A DNA stretch of 64,000 nucleotides from an uncultured Clostridia bacterium (GTDB lineage Bacteria > Bacillota > Clostridia > Christensenellales > UBA1242): assembly GCA_934754375.1 (NCBI GenBank), contig CAKVHT010000001.1:558001-622000 (forward strand), written 5' to 3'. Position numbers and translations under genes: made by a program. Every line of letters starts with the position of its first letter. Position 1 is the stretch's first letter. Of this stretch, positions 52,359 through 60,424 are shown piece after piece. The notes beneath the pieces are model-generated. The model did not search any database. It had not been told where the DNA came from and was given only the letters and a program-made list of their open reading frames with translations.

Positions 52359-52859
52359 TTAAGCAGGCACAAACTCATTATTTTGAGCGGTTTTATAAGC
52401 CATGCGCCTTTGTTTCACATCTAAACAAATTGCCTTTATCCAATCCTGAGATTTTAACATAAACTCGAATTTTGTTGCATACTTTGATTGATTTAATTTA
52501 TCTGTCAACACTTCAAAAGCATGTTCTATCCGTCTATATGCAGTTCGCTCTCTTAAATTCAAAATGCCACAAAATTCATTAATTGAAATGTTGTAATTCA
52601 TTTTGATATACAACACTTTTTTATCTTCAATTTCAAGCCTTTGCAGGGCATCATCAAGCATAAGCTTAATGTTGATAAGTTGATTTTTGCGTTCCATTAA
52701 ATCTAAAATGTCATTATAAACATCAACTGCGCTATATTCTTCACTATATGGTCCACAATAGTAAGCATGGTTGTTAATAAATTTGTCAATAATTTCACAT
52801 TTTTTGCCAAGCAGATGGTAAATTTTCACAAGAGCTTCACAATCATAAATATCAATCAT
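52359..52859 (-). CDS. Phage-type ArpU/sigma-like transcription regulator
   Basis: 166 residues from ATG 52857-52859 (TAGGAG 7 nt upstream). Helical N-terminal half and a C-terminal helix-turn-helix SINEFCGILNLRERTAYRRIEHAFEVL, the sigma-region-4-like pattern of late phage regulators (ArpU/DUF1492 class). Just upstream of the head operon, so a candidate activator of it. Has its own promoter at 52884-52912 and a palindrome further upstream. Confidence 0.6.
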   Translation of the reverse strand: MIDIYDCEALVKIYHLLGKKCEIIDKFINNHAYYCGPYSEEYSAVDVYNDILDLMERKNQLINIKLMLDDALQRLEIEDKKVLYIKMNYNISINEFCGILNLRERTAYRRIEHAFEVLTDKLNQSKYATKFEFMLKSQDWIKAICLDVKQRRMAYKTAQNNEFVPA

Positions 52860-52883
52860 TACTTTTCTCCTAATTTTAAAAAA

Positions 52884-52912
52884 AGTATATGAGAAAAAAC
52901 ACCCAAAGTCAA
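52884..52912 (-). promoter_or_regulatory. Promoter of the phage-type regulator
   Basis: TTGACT (52907-52912), 17-nt spacer, TATACT (52884-52889). The -35 lies in the arm of an imperfect ACACCCAAA/TTTGGGTGC hairpin. Confidence 0.75.
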
Positions 52913-52960
52913 GCATATATGACATTTTTTTACAAAAATACTGCCAGTTTTGGGTGCTTT

Positions 52961-52988
52961 TTCGATAAAAATTGTTGATTTTATCGAA
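52961..52988. promoter_or_regulatory. Palindrome, candidate operator
   Basis: Perfect 10-bp inverted repeat TTCGATAAAA (52961-52970) / TTTTATCGAA (52979-52988), 8-nt spacer. Upstream of the regulator promoter. Protein unknown. Confidence 0.6.
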
Positions 52989-52991
52989 CAT

Positions 52992-53303
52992 TTGTTTTAT
53001 TTTTTACAAAAACATTTAAATTTACTTGATTATAATCTGTTGACTATTTCAATCGCTCAAACTCATTTATATTTTAATTATTTTACCATTTTTATTGTAT
53101 ATTTGTCAACAATTAGACTAAAAACGTCTTTTAATTCTCTTTACATTATATTCCATATCCAATTGCAATTATAAACTTGTTTAAATATCTTTTGAATATC
53201 AAAAATTTAAAATTTATTTCTCATTTTTAATAAGGTTTATATAAAATAATGCATCTATTAAGCAGTAAAAAAACAAAAGCAGCCGAATATGACTGCTTAA
53301 ATG
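52992..53303 (-). other. Intergenic region with a second upstream promoter and SSB terminator
   Basis: TTGACA (53104-53109), 18-nt spacer, TAAAAT (53080-53085) on the minus strand. A terminator (AAGCAG/CTGCTT, 53267-53298) ends the SSB transcript. No gene. Confidence 0.6.
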
Positions 53304-53963
53304 CTAAAATATGTTTTCTTTATCTTCTTGCACAACTTTGTTGACCGAGACTTCATAAGCAACCTTTTTTATCGGTTGGGCGGTATCCACAATAATTTTG
53401 TTATACTCTCTTGATTGTATCCTGCCCGTTATAGTTATTTTTGTTCCCACAGGCATTGAACTAACAAATTCTGCATTCCTGCCCCAACAAATGCATGGTA
53501 TATAATCAGACTTATTATATTGGCGATTTACAGCCAACAACAAATCGCAAATTTGACGATTAAATGGTGTCACCCTGAAAATTGGGTCTTTGCAAACGTA
53601 ACCACTCAATTCAATTACATTTGGATTGGTTGTATTGTCTATTTCAGTCAATTCCTTGCAAAACACTGAAAGAATTAGCCTACTCTTGCCATTTTCGTCA
53701 AGCATATTGTGGCTTCTAAATTGACCAGTTACTGCAATGGTCGCCCCTGGCACGACATTTGAAAAACCAATCACATGAGATGAAATATTGATTGGCAAGA
53801 TGTCATATTGCCCACTTAAACGTGCAACTTTTAAATCAAAAGTGTAAAAATCTTCATCAAAAGCAGTATGGTTGAATTTTGGTTGATTTTCCACACTCCC
53901 CTGCAAAAACACCTTGTTTGATGCAAAGTCTTTTTCATTTGTTGTGTAAGATTCGTGATTCAT
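53304..53963 (-). CDS. SSB-like protein with two OB-fold domains
   Basis: 219 residues. Two OB-like units: about 15-100 (NKVFLQGSVENQPKF...GATIAVTGQFRSH) and 115-205 (NVIELSGYVCKDPIFRVTP...GTKITITGRIQSR). Both carry the GxxxxxPxF start and xxITGRIQSR end of SSB. Lacks the acidic C-terminal tip. SD AAGGAG; 10 nt after pdaB-like stop, so in one operon. Known from Clostridia as a duplicated SSB-like type; function unclear. Confidence 0.75.
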   Translation of the reverse strand: MNHESYTTNEKDFASNKVFLQGSVENQPKFNHTAFDEDFYTFDLKVARLSGQYDILPINISSHVIGFSNVVPGATIAVTGQFRSHNMLDENGKSRLILSVFCKELTEIDNTTNPNVIELSGYVCKDPIFRVTPFNRQICDLLLAVNRQYNKSDYIPCICWGRNAEFVSSMPVGTKITITGRIQSREYNKIIVDTAQPIKKVAYEVSVNKVVQEDKENIF

Positions 53964-53973
53964 TTGTTTCTCC

Positions 53974-54735
53974 TTAACCTTTTTTAATTTGTATTCCTTG
54001 TGTGTTGATTGTAAAATTATCGTAATAAATCAAATCGCCAATTGGCACAACTTTCAACTTTTTCATTTTTAAGCCGTCAAGCACCATTTTTAAGCCTGTT
54101 GTTATATTGTCTGAATTGTTGTGGAAAAGCACTATATCTCCAGCCGTGGCACGGCTTAACACACGTGAAGATAACTCGCTTGCTGATAAACCTTTCCAGT
54201 CCAAACTATCCACACTCCATTCAATGCAAGATATTCCCAAACTTTCACAAATCTCAATCAAATCATTATTGTAATATCCATAAGGCGGACGGAACAATTT
54301 TGGTTTTTCTCCTGTCAAATTTTCTATCATATTGATATTTGTTTGAAGTTCTTCTGTGATTTTTTTACGGCTCAATTTTGTCATATCAGGGTGTGTGTTG
54401 CTATGCAAACCAATTTCAAAACCGCGATTATATATTTCTTTGACCTTGTCAGGGAATTTTTCAACCCAAAATCCAACAAGGAAAAATGTTGCTTTGATTT
54501 GATATTCATCACATATATCCATGATTTGGCTGGTTTTATCCGCACCCCAAGCAGCATCAAATGAAATTGACAATTGATTTTTGTCTGTTTTAACGGCATA
54601 AATGGGCAACCTCTTGCCCTTGTTGAAATAAGCGGCAGAAACTGGCACTATACCTGCAAAATTTAGCACACAGCAACAAACAACAATGACAATGCCAATC
54701 ATTGCAATCAGCATAATTTTACGTTTTGATTTCAC
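53974..54735 (-). CDS. PdaB-like sporulation polysaccharide deacetylase
   Basis: 253 residues from GTG 54733-54735 (AGGAGAG 5 nt upstream), rejecting a longer ATG-initiated form. N-terminal membrane anchor (about 8-30), NodB domain with SFDAAWGADKT (metal Asp), HSNTHPDMTK (His pair), FRPPYGYYN and the C-terminal DIVLFHN. The AAWG form of the first motif is typical of sporulation PdaB proteins. Deacetylates spore-wall polysaccharide outside the membrane. Confidence 0.85.
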   Translation of the reverse strand: MKSKRKIMLIAMIGIVIVVCCCVLNFAGIVPVSAAYFNKGKRLPIYAVKTDKNQLSISFDAAWGADKTSQIMDICDEYQIKATFFLVGFWVEKFPDKVKEIYNRGFEIGLHSNTHPDMTKLSRKKITEELQTNINMIENLTGEKPKLFRPPYGYYNNDLIEICESLGISCIEWSVDSLDWKGLSASELSSRVLSRATAGDIVLFHNNSDNITTGLKMVLDGLKMKKLKVVPIGDLIYYDNFTINTQGIQIKKG

Positions 54736-54876
54736 GGATACTCTCCTAATATAACATAATCTAGTTTTAGCTCCGCAAAAAAATGACATCGCATTTTGAC
54801 AAAAACGCAGTAAAAAAAAGAAAATCAACATATAAATGTCGAATTTCTTACTATCATTCTATTTGTATTTAATATT

Positions 54877-55647
54877 TTAAAGACATTTTCTTATATGCTC
54901 AAGCGCATTTTTTTCCAATCGACTTACCTGTGCTTGAGATATCCCAACCTCATCACTAACTTCCATCTGAGTTTTGCCAACAAAATAACGTAAATTTAAT
55001 ATTTCACGTTCTCTGTCATCTAAAAGTTTAATTGCATCAAGCAAGTCGGTATGGTCAATCCATTTATCAACCGAATGTTCAGTGTCTGCAATTTGGTCTG
55101 CCAATTTCATTTCTTCATCGCTTTCGCTCAACAATGCATCATCTAACGACAATGGCGAACTGATTGCATCAATCGCATCATACACTTCTCTGATTGTTAA
55201 ATTTAAGTCTGTTGCAACCTCTTCAATGCCAACCTCATCGGCTCTATCTTGTTGCAATTTTTCACGGCTTTTCATCACCTGATAGGCGGTATCTCTTAAA
55301 CTACGGCTGACCCTCATGGCTGAAGCATCTCGCAAAAAGCGCTTTATTTCCCCTATAATCATTGGCACGGCATAAGTGGAAAACTGCACATTTAAAGACA
55401 CATCAAAATTATCAATTGCTTTCATCAATCCAACACAACCAACTTGGAAAATATCATCCATATTTTCTTTGCAATTAACAAATCTTTGCGCAATTGAAAG
55501 CACCAATCTCATATTGCAAAAAATATAATAATCTTTTGCGTTTTCGTCCCCAGCCTTGATACGTTGTAAAAGTTCAATTGATTGTTGATTTGTTATTTTG
55601 GGCAAACTGCTTGTATCAACACCACAAATATAAACACGTTTTGACAT
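54877..55647 (-). CDS. sigG: RNA polymerase sigma-G factor
   Basis: Late forespore sigma factor. 256 residues. N-terminal VYICGVDTSSLPKI is diagnostic of SigG; region 2 (FCNMRLVLSIAQRF, FQVGCVGLMKAIDNFDVSLNVQFSTYAVPMIIGEIKRFLRD), region 3 and the region 4 HTH (QMEVSDEVGISQAQVSRLEK). SD GAGG. Divergent from spoIIGA-sigE instead of following them as in Bacillus. A sigma-F/G-like promoter precedes it. Confidence 0.93.
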   Translation of the reverse strand: MSKRVYICGVDTSSLPKITNQQSIELLQRIKAGDENAKDYYIFCNMRLVLSIAQRFVNCKENMDDIFQVGCVGLMKAIDNFDVSLNVQFSTYAVPMIIGEIKRFLRDASAMRVSRSLRDTAYQVMKSREKLQQDRADEVGIEEVATDLNLTIREVYDAIDAISSPLSLDDALLSESDEEMKLADQIADTEHSVDKWIDHTDLLDAIKLLDDREREILNLRYFVGKTQMEVSDEVGISQAQVSRLEKNALEHIRKCL

Positions 55648-55661
55648 ATTTACCTCGTAAA

Positions 55662-55690
55662 TATTGTGCCTTTGTGGCTCACTATTATTC
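55662..55690 (-). promoter_or_regulatory. Sigma-F/G-like promoter of sigG
   Basis: GAATA (55686-55690), 17-nt spacer, CACAATA (55662-55668) on the minus strand, close to the forespore consensus GnATA / CAnnnTA. Confidence 0.5.
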
Positions 55691-55783
55691 GTTTTTATTT
55701 AAATTTGTTAAATAACGACAAATTTTTGCAATATAACAAAACAAAAGCGATTTTATTTTTATGATTATTAAAATGCCCTGATT

Positions 55784-55789
55784 TATAAT
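55784..55789 (+). promoter_or_regulatory. -10 box of spoIIGA, leaderless type
   Basis: TATAAT, 6 nt before ATG, no SD. No good -35, as in Spo0A-activated spoIIG promoters; a partial Spo0A-like box (TTTGTCGTT, complement of 55713-55721) lies upstream. Confidence 0.6.
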
Positions 55790-55795
55790 TTGAGC

Positions 55796-56608
55796 ATGGA
55801 AATTTATATTGAAGACTTTATTTTGCAAAACACACTTATCAATTTCTGTTTATTAAGGCTGGTTCAAATAACAACCAAATCAAAAACAAATTTTTTCCTT
55901 TTATTATTGTCCAGTTTGATAGGTGCAGGTTTTAGTGTCCTTTCTGCCAGTGTGCTAACAAATCATGTAATTATAAACCTATTAAAATTTGTCTGCGCAA
56001 TGCTTATGGTTAAACTGTGTTTTAAAACAAAATTTAAGCAATTTATCATCAATTTTATATTGTTGTTCGCTTACACATTTGCACTTTGCGGACTTATAAC
56101 AAGTTTATCATCAAACAGTTATTTAACATCAGTTGGCATTGTGGTTGCAAATAAAATCAATGTATGGTTGACATTGCTTTTCTGTTTATTATTTAGTTAC
56201 ATATTTGAAATGATTGCCAAACACATAAAACTTTCCATGCAATTGAACAACTTGATTTATCAAATAAAATTGATATCAAATAATAACACAATTAAAATAA
56301 ATGCTTTTCTAGACACTGGCAATATGCTAAACATTGACGGACAACCCGTGCTTGTGCTTGATTTATCATGTTATTTAATGCTTACCAAACAAACATACAT
56401 CGATTTTTTGTTAAAGCAATCTAACAAAAACTTAAACTTGCAAACAGTTGCTGGTTCAAGCAATTTAAAGCTCGCACAAATTGACGACATGCAAATAAAA
56501 ATCAATGGAAAAATAAAAAATTTTAAAAATCAATTGGTTGCTATCAACACATCAGACAAGTTTATTAATACCAACTATCAAGCACTTATTTCCCCTGCAT
56601 TCTTATAA
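55796..56608 (+). CDS. spoIIGA: SpoIIGA pro-sigma-E processing protease
   Basis: Membrane aspartic-type protease that activates sigma-E. 270 residues from ATG 55796. Five or so hydrophobic helices in the first ~150 residues, then a soluble domain with the catalytic FLDTGN motif (near 178). Ends with LISPAFL. Followed 9 nt later by sigE, the conserved pair. Confidence 0.92.
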   Translation: MEIYIEDFILQNTLINFCLLRLVQITTKSKTNFFLLLLSSLIGAGFSVLSASVLTNHVIINLLKFVCAMLMVKLCFKTKFKQFIINFILLFAYTFALCGLITSLSSNSYLTSVGIVVANKINVWLTLLFCLLFSYIFEMIAKHIKLSMQLNNLIYQIKLISNNNTIKINAFLDTGNMLNIDGQPVLVLDLSCYLMLTKQTYIDFLLKQSNKNLNLQTVAGSSNLKLAQIDDMQIKINGKIKNFKNQLVAINTSDKFINTNYQALISPAFL

Positions 56609-56617
56609 GGAGTGAAT

Positions 56618-57370
56618 ATGAAATTTAAACAATTATTAAATTCTTTCGTCAACAAAACAAAATTGTTTTTCAAACGCCTTTATTTGAAAATTTTTAAACC
56701 TGATTTTTTGCGGCCAGACAATATTGTTAATTATATTTTTACTGCCGAAAGTTTGCCTGAGCCTTTGGATATTTGCGCCGAACAAGAACTTGTAAAAGCA
56801 TTTCAAGAAGAAAACGATTTAAGTGCCAAGGCAAAATTGATTGAGCACAATTTGCGTTTGGTTATGTATATTGCAAAACGTTTTGAAAGCAAAAAACTTA
56901 ACCTGGAAGACCTTGTTTCAGTTGGCTCAATTGGCTTAATAAAAGCGGTCGACAGTTATAAATTGGACAAAAACATCAAGCTTGCTACCTATGCTAGCCG
57001 ATGTATTGAGAATGAGATTTTGATGTATTTACGCAAAGTGAACAAAACACTCAACGATATGAGTTTAGACGATATTTTGGCTGGCGATGATGATGGCAAC
57101 AATCTGACACTTGGTGAAACCATTCCAGACCCAAAACCAGCCTATGAAAACATTGAACTTGAAAATGAAAAAAAATATTTGCTTCAATGTATCCAAACTT
57201 TGAATGAACGTGAAAAACGCATTATGTGTATGAGATATGGATTGAATGGTTTTGATGAACTCACACAAAAAGAAGTCGCAGATAGCATGAACATTTCACA
57301 AAGTTATATTTCTAGACTTGAAAAGAAAATTTTAAACAAATTGCACCACCAAATGATAAACAATAAATAG
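56618..57370 (+). CDS. sigE: RNA polymerase sigma-E factor (pro-form)
   Basis: Early mother-cell sporulation sigma factor. 250 residues from ATG 56618 (AAGGAG 5 nt upstream). Basic, hydrophobic pro-region in the first ~30 residues, LPEPLDICAEQELVKAF, region 2 (EHNLRLVMYIAKRFE, GSIGLIKAVDSYK, TYASRCIENEILMYLR) and region 4 (QKEVADSMNISQSYISRLEKK). Cleaved by SpoIIGA. Confidence 0.95.
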   Translation: MKFKQLLNSFVNKTKLFFKRLYLKIFKPDFLRPDNIVNYIFTAESLPEPLDICAEQELVKAFQEENDLSAKAKLIEHNLRLVMYIAKRFESKKLNLEDLVSVGSIGLIKAVDSYKLDKNIKLATYASRCIENEILMYLRKVNKTLNDMSLDDILAGDDDGNNLTLGETIPDPKPAYENIELENEKKYLLQCIQTLNEREKRIMCMRYGLNGFDELTQKEVADSMNISQSYISRLEKKILNKLHHQMINNK

Positions 57371-57379
57371 CAAAAAATT

Positions 57380-57410
57380 AAAAAAATGTACCACTGAACA
57401 GTGGCACATT
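57380..57410 (-). terminator. Terminator after the 57427 gene
   Basis: AATGT-CCACT / AGTGG-ACATT hairpin with T7 on the minus strand; weaker in the sigE direction. Confidence 0.75.
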
Positions 57411-57426
57411 TAAAATAAATATGTAT

Positions 57427-58158
57427 TTAATCGACCAATTTGTTATCGATAACAATTGGAGAACCAACTTGGTATCCATATAAACGCTTCATAGCATCTT
57501 TGTTGGCAAGTGTGATATAAATCATGTCGCCATATTTGCCCACTTTTTTGCCAGCCATCTTCACACTTTTAATCAACAAAAACTGTTTTAAGCATTCTTT
57601 TGCAGGTATTTCGTTTAAAATGTTAAAGGAGAAGAATTTAAAATACTCTTCAGCTTTAAGTTTGATGTTATAATTATAGTCAAAGACATATTCACCAACC
57701 TGCAAAACCGCATGCGTAAATGTGTGGCGGAAATATGTGCAATCAATTTCATCAATCAATGGGGCTGTTGCCAATCCTGCAACGACCTTCGCATCTTCCA
57801 CCCCATTTTTTGCCAAGCCCATTGCCATAAAAAATGAATTTGAAAAGCACAGCATTGGTTCTACTTTTGCTTTTTTTGCTATGTCTTTAATTTTTTTATC
57901 ATCAAGCATATAGGATAATTTGCCATTTTTGCGCAAATATTTGATAACTTCATTTTTGTTTAAAGCCAACTCAACTGCACTTCTTTTTACCAAATTAAAC
58001 TTATTTATGCGTGCCCTTTGATATAACAACTCCATTGCTATTGAAATGTCATAATCAGAGAATTTTCCAAACAAAGAATTTTGCTTAAGCATCGGCAAAA
58101 GTTCATTGCGTTCTTCCAACTTACGCATCTTTTCAACTTGTTCACATGTCAATTTCAT
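57427..58158 (-). CDS. Unknown protein, possible transglutaminase-like fold, leaderless
   Basis: 243 residues, cytoplasmic. PMLCFSNSFFMA (Cys near 103), FTHAVLQVGEYVFDYNY (His near 149, Asp near 159) give a Cys-His-Asp series compatible with a transglutaminase/papain-like fold, not proven. Promoter ends 6 nt before ATG; no SD. Confidence 0.6.
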   Translation of the reverse strand: MKLTCEQVEKMRKLEERNELLPMLKQNSLFGKFSDYDISIAMELLYQRARINKFNLVKRSAVELALNKNEVIKYLRKNGKLSYMLDDKKIKDIAKKAKVEPMLCFSNSFFMAMGLAKNGVEDAKVVAGLATAPLIDEIDCTYFRHTFTHAVLQVGEYVFDYNYNIKLKAEEYFKFFSFNILNEIPAKECLKQFLLIKSVKMAGKKVGKYGDMIYITLANKDAMKRLYGYQVGSPIVIDNKLVD

Positions 58159-58164
58159 GCTTTA

Positions 58165-58192
58165 ATCATACCACTATTTTTGAATTTGTCAA
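58165..58192 (-). promoter_or_regulatory. Leaderless-type promoter of the 57427 gene
   Basis: TTGACA (58187-58192), 16-nt spacer, TATGAT (58165-58170) with TGG extension; 6 nt to ATG. Confidence 0.8.
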
Positions 58193-58202
58193 GATTTGAT
58201 TT

Positions 58203-60326
58203 TTAATACCTTTTCTTTTTAGCAATTAGCACAACAGCAATTATCACAAACACCAAGGCAATAACAACTGAAAATGTAATGTAAAATTGCTTTTGCAATA
58301 GTGTTTTGCTTGAAGTTGATTCTTCTTGACTTGGCTTTTCATCTGTTGTTTGATGAATATTTATCAAGCAAGTTGTTTCAATATAATTATCCTTATCTTC
58401 ACCAACATAAACAATATATGCTGAATTTAAATCAGCAGTAATTTTGATTGTTGCATCTGCCCAAACCCAACCAGCTGGCAAGATAATATCAGCCAAAACA
58501 GATGCTGAACCCGTATCAATTGTCACTTGCTCAAATTCTTTTGTAGGTTTATTTGCTTTTTGAATTGTGAAATTAAGCCTAGCAACAGCACCAAAATTGC
58601 CCATGCCTAGAACTTGAATAATTGCAGAGTCTCCTGCCTTTACGTTATTTTCATATTCTAAATGATAATCTATATCTTCCACTAGTGTTATACCACTAAA
58701 TTGAACTGTAACTTTTGGTTTTTGTGGTTGAGTGTTGTAAACAAAACTCCCCAAAACATTTATATCACAACTTTGTATATTTGCTGGTGTGATGTTAAAT
58801 TGAACCGTTTTTATGCCTGTATATTTACCTGTGCCTTTGACAATAATTTGTGCTTGGCCAACATTTATATTATTAGAATATTCAATAACATAATCTTTTG
58901 ATTCAAGCAATTGAATGTTTGACACTGTCACCTGTATTTGTGGTTTTATACTGCTCCCTGTGAACACGTAATTTGCAACATTGGAAATTTCAGCCTCAGA
59001 AATATCAATTTGTGATTCAGTTTCTTCTACCAGTGAAGTGAATGCTTTTATCCTTGCCGTACAAGAACTTAAATTGCGCCAACCTGAACTTGTTTTTTCA
59101 AAAGATTGACTTGCACAATGTGCCAATCTTAAAACTGCACCACTATCCCCATTCAATCGTACAACAACACCAAACTTGCTATTTGCTGTTAATTTTACTG
59201 GTGCTGTTAAACTTATAGTTTTATAACCAGATGTTTCAAAACTTGCTGTTGCTGTTGCAGACAAATCGCCAGATGTTGGATCAGATGTGTCAGTTAAATT
59301 TGTGTAAATCTCAACATCACAACTATAATTTTTGCCAAGCACTGCTACGTTCACCGCTTTTAAATATTCAGCATGTTCACCATTCCCCTTTTTTGCTTGA
59401 TATATATTGCCAGCAAATTTACAATTTTTAGTATAATTCAAAAAGTCGTTAAACTCATAATCATAAAAATAGTTATAGTCATATTTATCTTTTTTTTCAA
59501 ACTTAAAAGCATAAACATAACTGCTTATGCTTGTGTCATACGACAGATAAAAATATGGCAGGCTATTGTAACTGTTTTTAACCAACCAACCTCCATTTTG
59601 AGTTGCCCCATTTGGTTCAAAATTTGTTGCTAAAATATTATCGTCCCAGCCAATTAAAGTGCAAGCATGTGGATAAACATTATCACCTGTTTCATTTTTG
59701 GGATTATAATAATACTTTTCTCTCACATTATTATACGAAAATGTCACTGCACCATATTTCACAATCGCATTTTTAATTGCAATTATTTGCTGATCTTTCG
59801 ACAAACTGTCATTATAAATTTGTGAGGATTCAACAAAACGATAAGCAGAATTTTCAAAGCAATCAGCATTTGCACTAATATTATTATAAATTGGTCCGCA
59901 CCATTGTGAAAACAGAGTTTCAGCATATGTTGGATTGCCTGAAGCCTTTAAATAGTCTGTGCTTGAATATTCCCCAGGGGTATTGTTCAAGGGGTCGGCA
60001 TTCCTTTTATATCTGCTGTATCCAACAGCAATTGGAGACAAAGATAAATTTGTATTATTTACCGTTGCATCAATGCCCGATCTTAATATTGATGTTTCTG
60101 CCACTGCTATACTTGAATATGCCCAACATAAGTTTGTATCCCCCTGATCTTTAACAGGAGTGACAACATTTATCTCTCTGCTATCATAACTAGCAGGCAG
60201 TGAAGTTGTAGAAGACACTGACAAAGCATAACTTGATGAATTGCCAAAAATACAAAATCCCACACAGCCACAAACTGCGCAAATCAATGCTATTAATGAT
60301 AGAGCGGATATTTTTAATCTTTTCAT
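58203..60326 (-). CDS. Membrane-anchored papain-like (C1) protease with lectin-like and Ig-like domains
   Basis: 707 residues. Signal peptide about 8-33; papain domain about 43-270 starting LPASYDSRE with catalytic GDTNLCWAYSS (Cys near 67), YPHACTLIGW (His near 222) and GGWLVKNSY (Asn near 250); lectin-like domain about 290-430; two ~75-residue MBG/YDG-type Ig-like repeats (NVGQAQIIVKGTGKYTG, VKAGDSAIIQVLGMGNF); membrane helix about 680-702 and basic end. No LPxTG. Extended -10 TATACT (60333-60338) ends 6 nt before ATG; no SD. Confidence 0.88.
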   Translation of the reverse strand: MKRLKISALSLIALICAVCGCVGFCIFGNSSSYALSVSSTTSLPASYDSREINVVTPVKDQGDTNLCWAYSSIAVAETSILRSGIDATVNNTNLSLSPIAVGYSRYKRNADPLNNTPGEYSSTDYLKASGNPTYAETLFSQWCGPIYNNISANADCFENSAYRFVESSQIYNDSLSKDQQIIAIKNAIVKYGAVTFSYNNVREKYYYNPKNETGDNVYPHACTLIGWDDNILATNFEPNGATQNGGWLVKNSYNSLPYFYLSYDTSISSYVYAFKFEKKDKYDYNYFYDYEFNDFLNYTKNCKFAGNIYQAKKGNGEHAEYLKAVNVAVLGKNYSCDVEIYTNLTDTSDPTSGDLSATATASFETSGYKTISLTAPVKLTANSKFGVVVRLNGDSGAVLRLAHCASQSFEKTSSGWRNLSSCTARIKAFTSLVEETESQIDISEAEISNVANYVFTGSSIKPQIQVTVSNIQLLESKDYVIEYSNNINVGQAQIIVKGTGKYTGIKTVQFNITPANIQSCDINVLGSFVYNTQPQKPKVTVQFSGITLVEDIDYHLEYENNVKAGDSAIIQVLGMGNFGAVARLNFTIQKANKPTKEFEQVTIDTGSASVLADIILPAGWVWADATIKITADLNSAYIVYVGEDKDNYIETTCLINIHQTTDEKPSQEESTSSKTLLQKQFYITFSVVIALVFVIIAVVLIAKKKRY

Positions 60327-60332
60327 AAAATT

Positions 60333-60338
60333 AGTATA
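60333..60338 (-). promoter_or_regulatory. Extended -10 of the C1 protease gene, leaderless type
   Basis: TATACT with TGA extension; 6 nt to ATG, no SD; -35 weak. Confidence 0.6.
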
Positions 60339-60397
60339 TCATATTTATTTACTTTAACTCTATTATTTTACTTTGTTCAAATGGATTTTTCAAACAA

Positions 60398-60424
60398 AAA
60401 AAATAGGCAAATTTGCCTATTTTA
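60398..60424 (-). terminator. Terminator of the 60422 gene
   Basis: AATAGGCA / TGCCTATT hairpin then T-run on the minus strand, overlapping the stop codon. Confidence 0.8.

Noticed and set aside
55713..55721. Spo0A box upstream of spoIIGA
   Set aside because: TTTGTCGTT matches only part of the 0A consensus; kept as a hint in the promoter entry, not as a feature.
26595..60326. LPxTG sortase signals on the surface proteases
   Set aside because: The C-termini have a membrane helix and basic end but no LPxTG-like motif before it.
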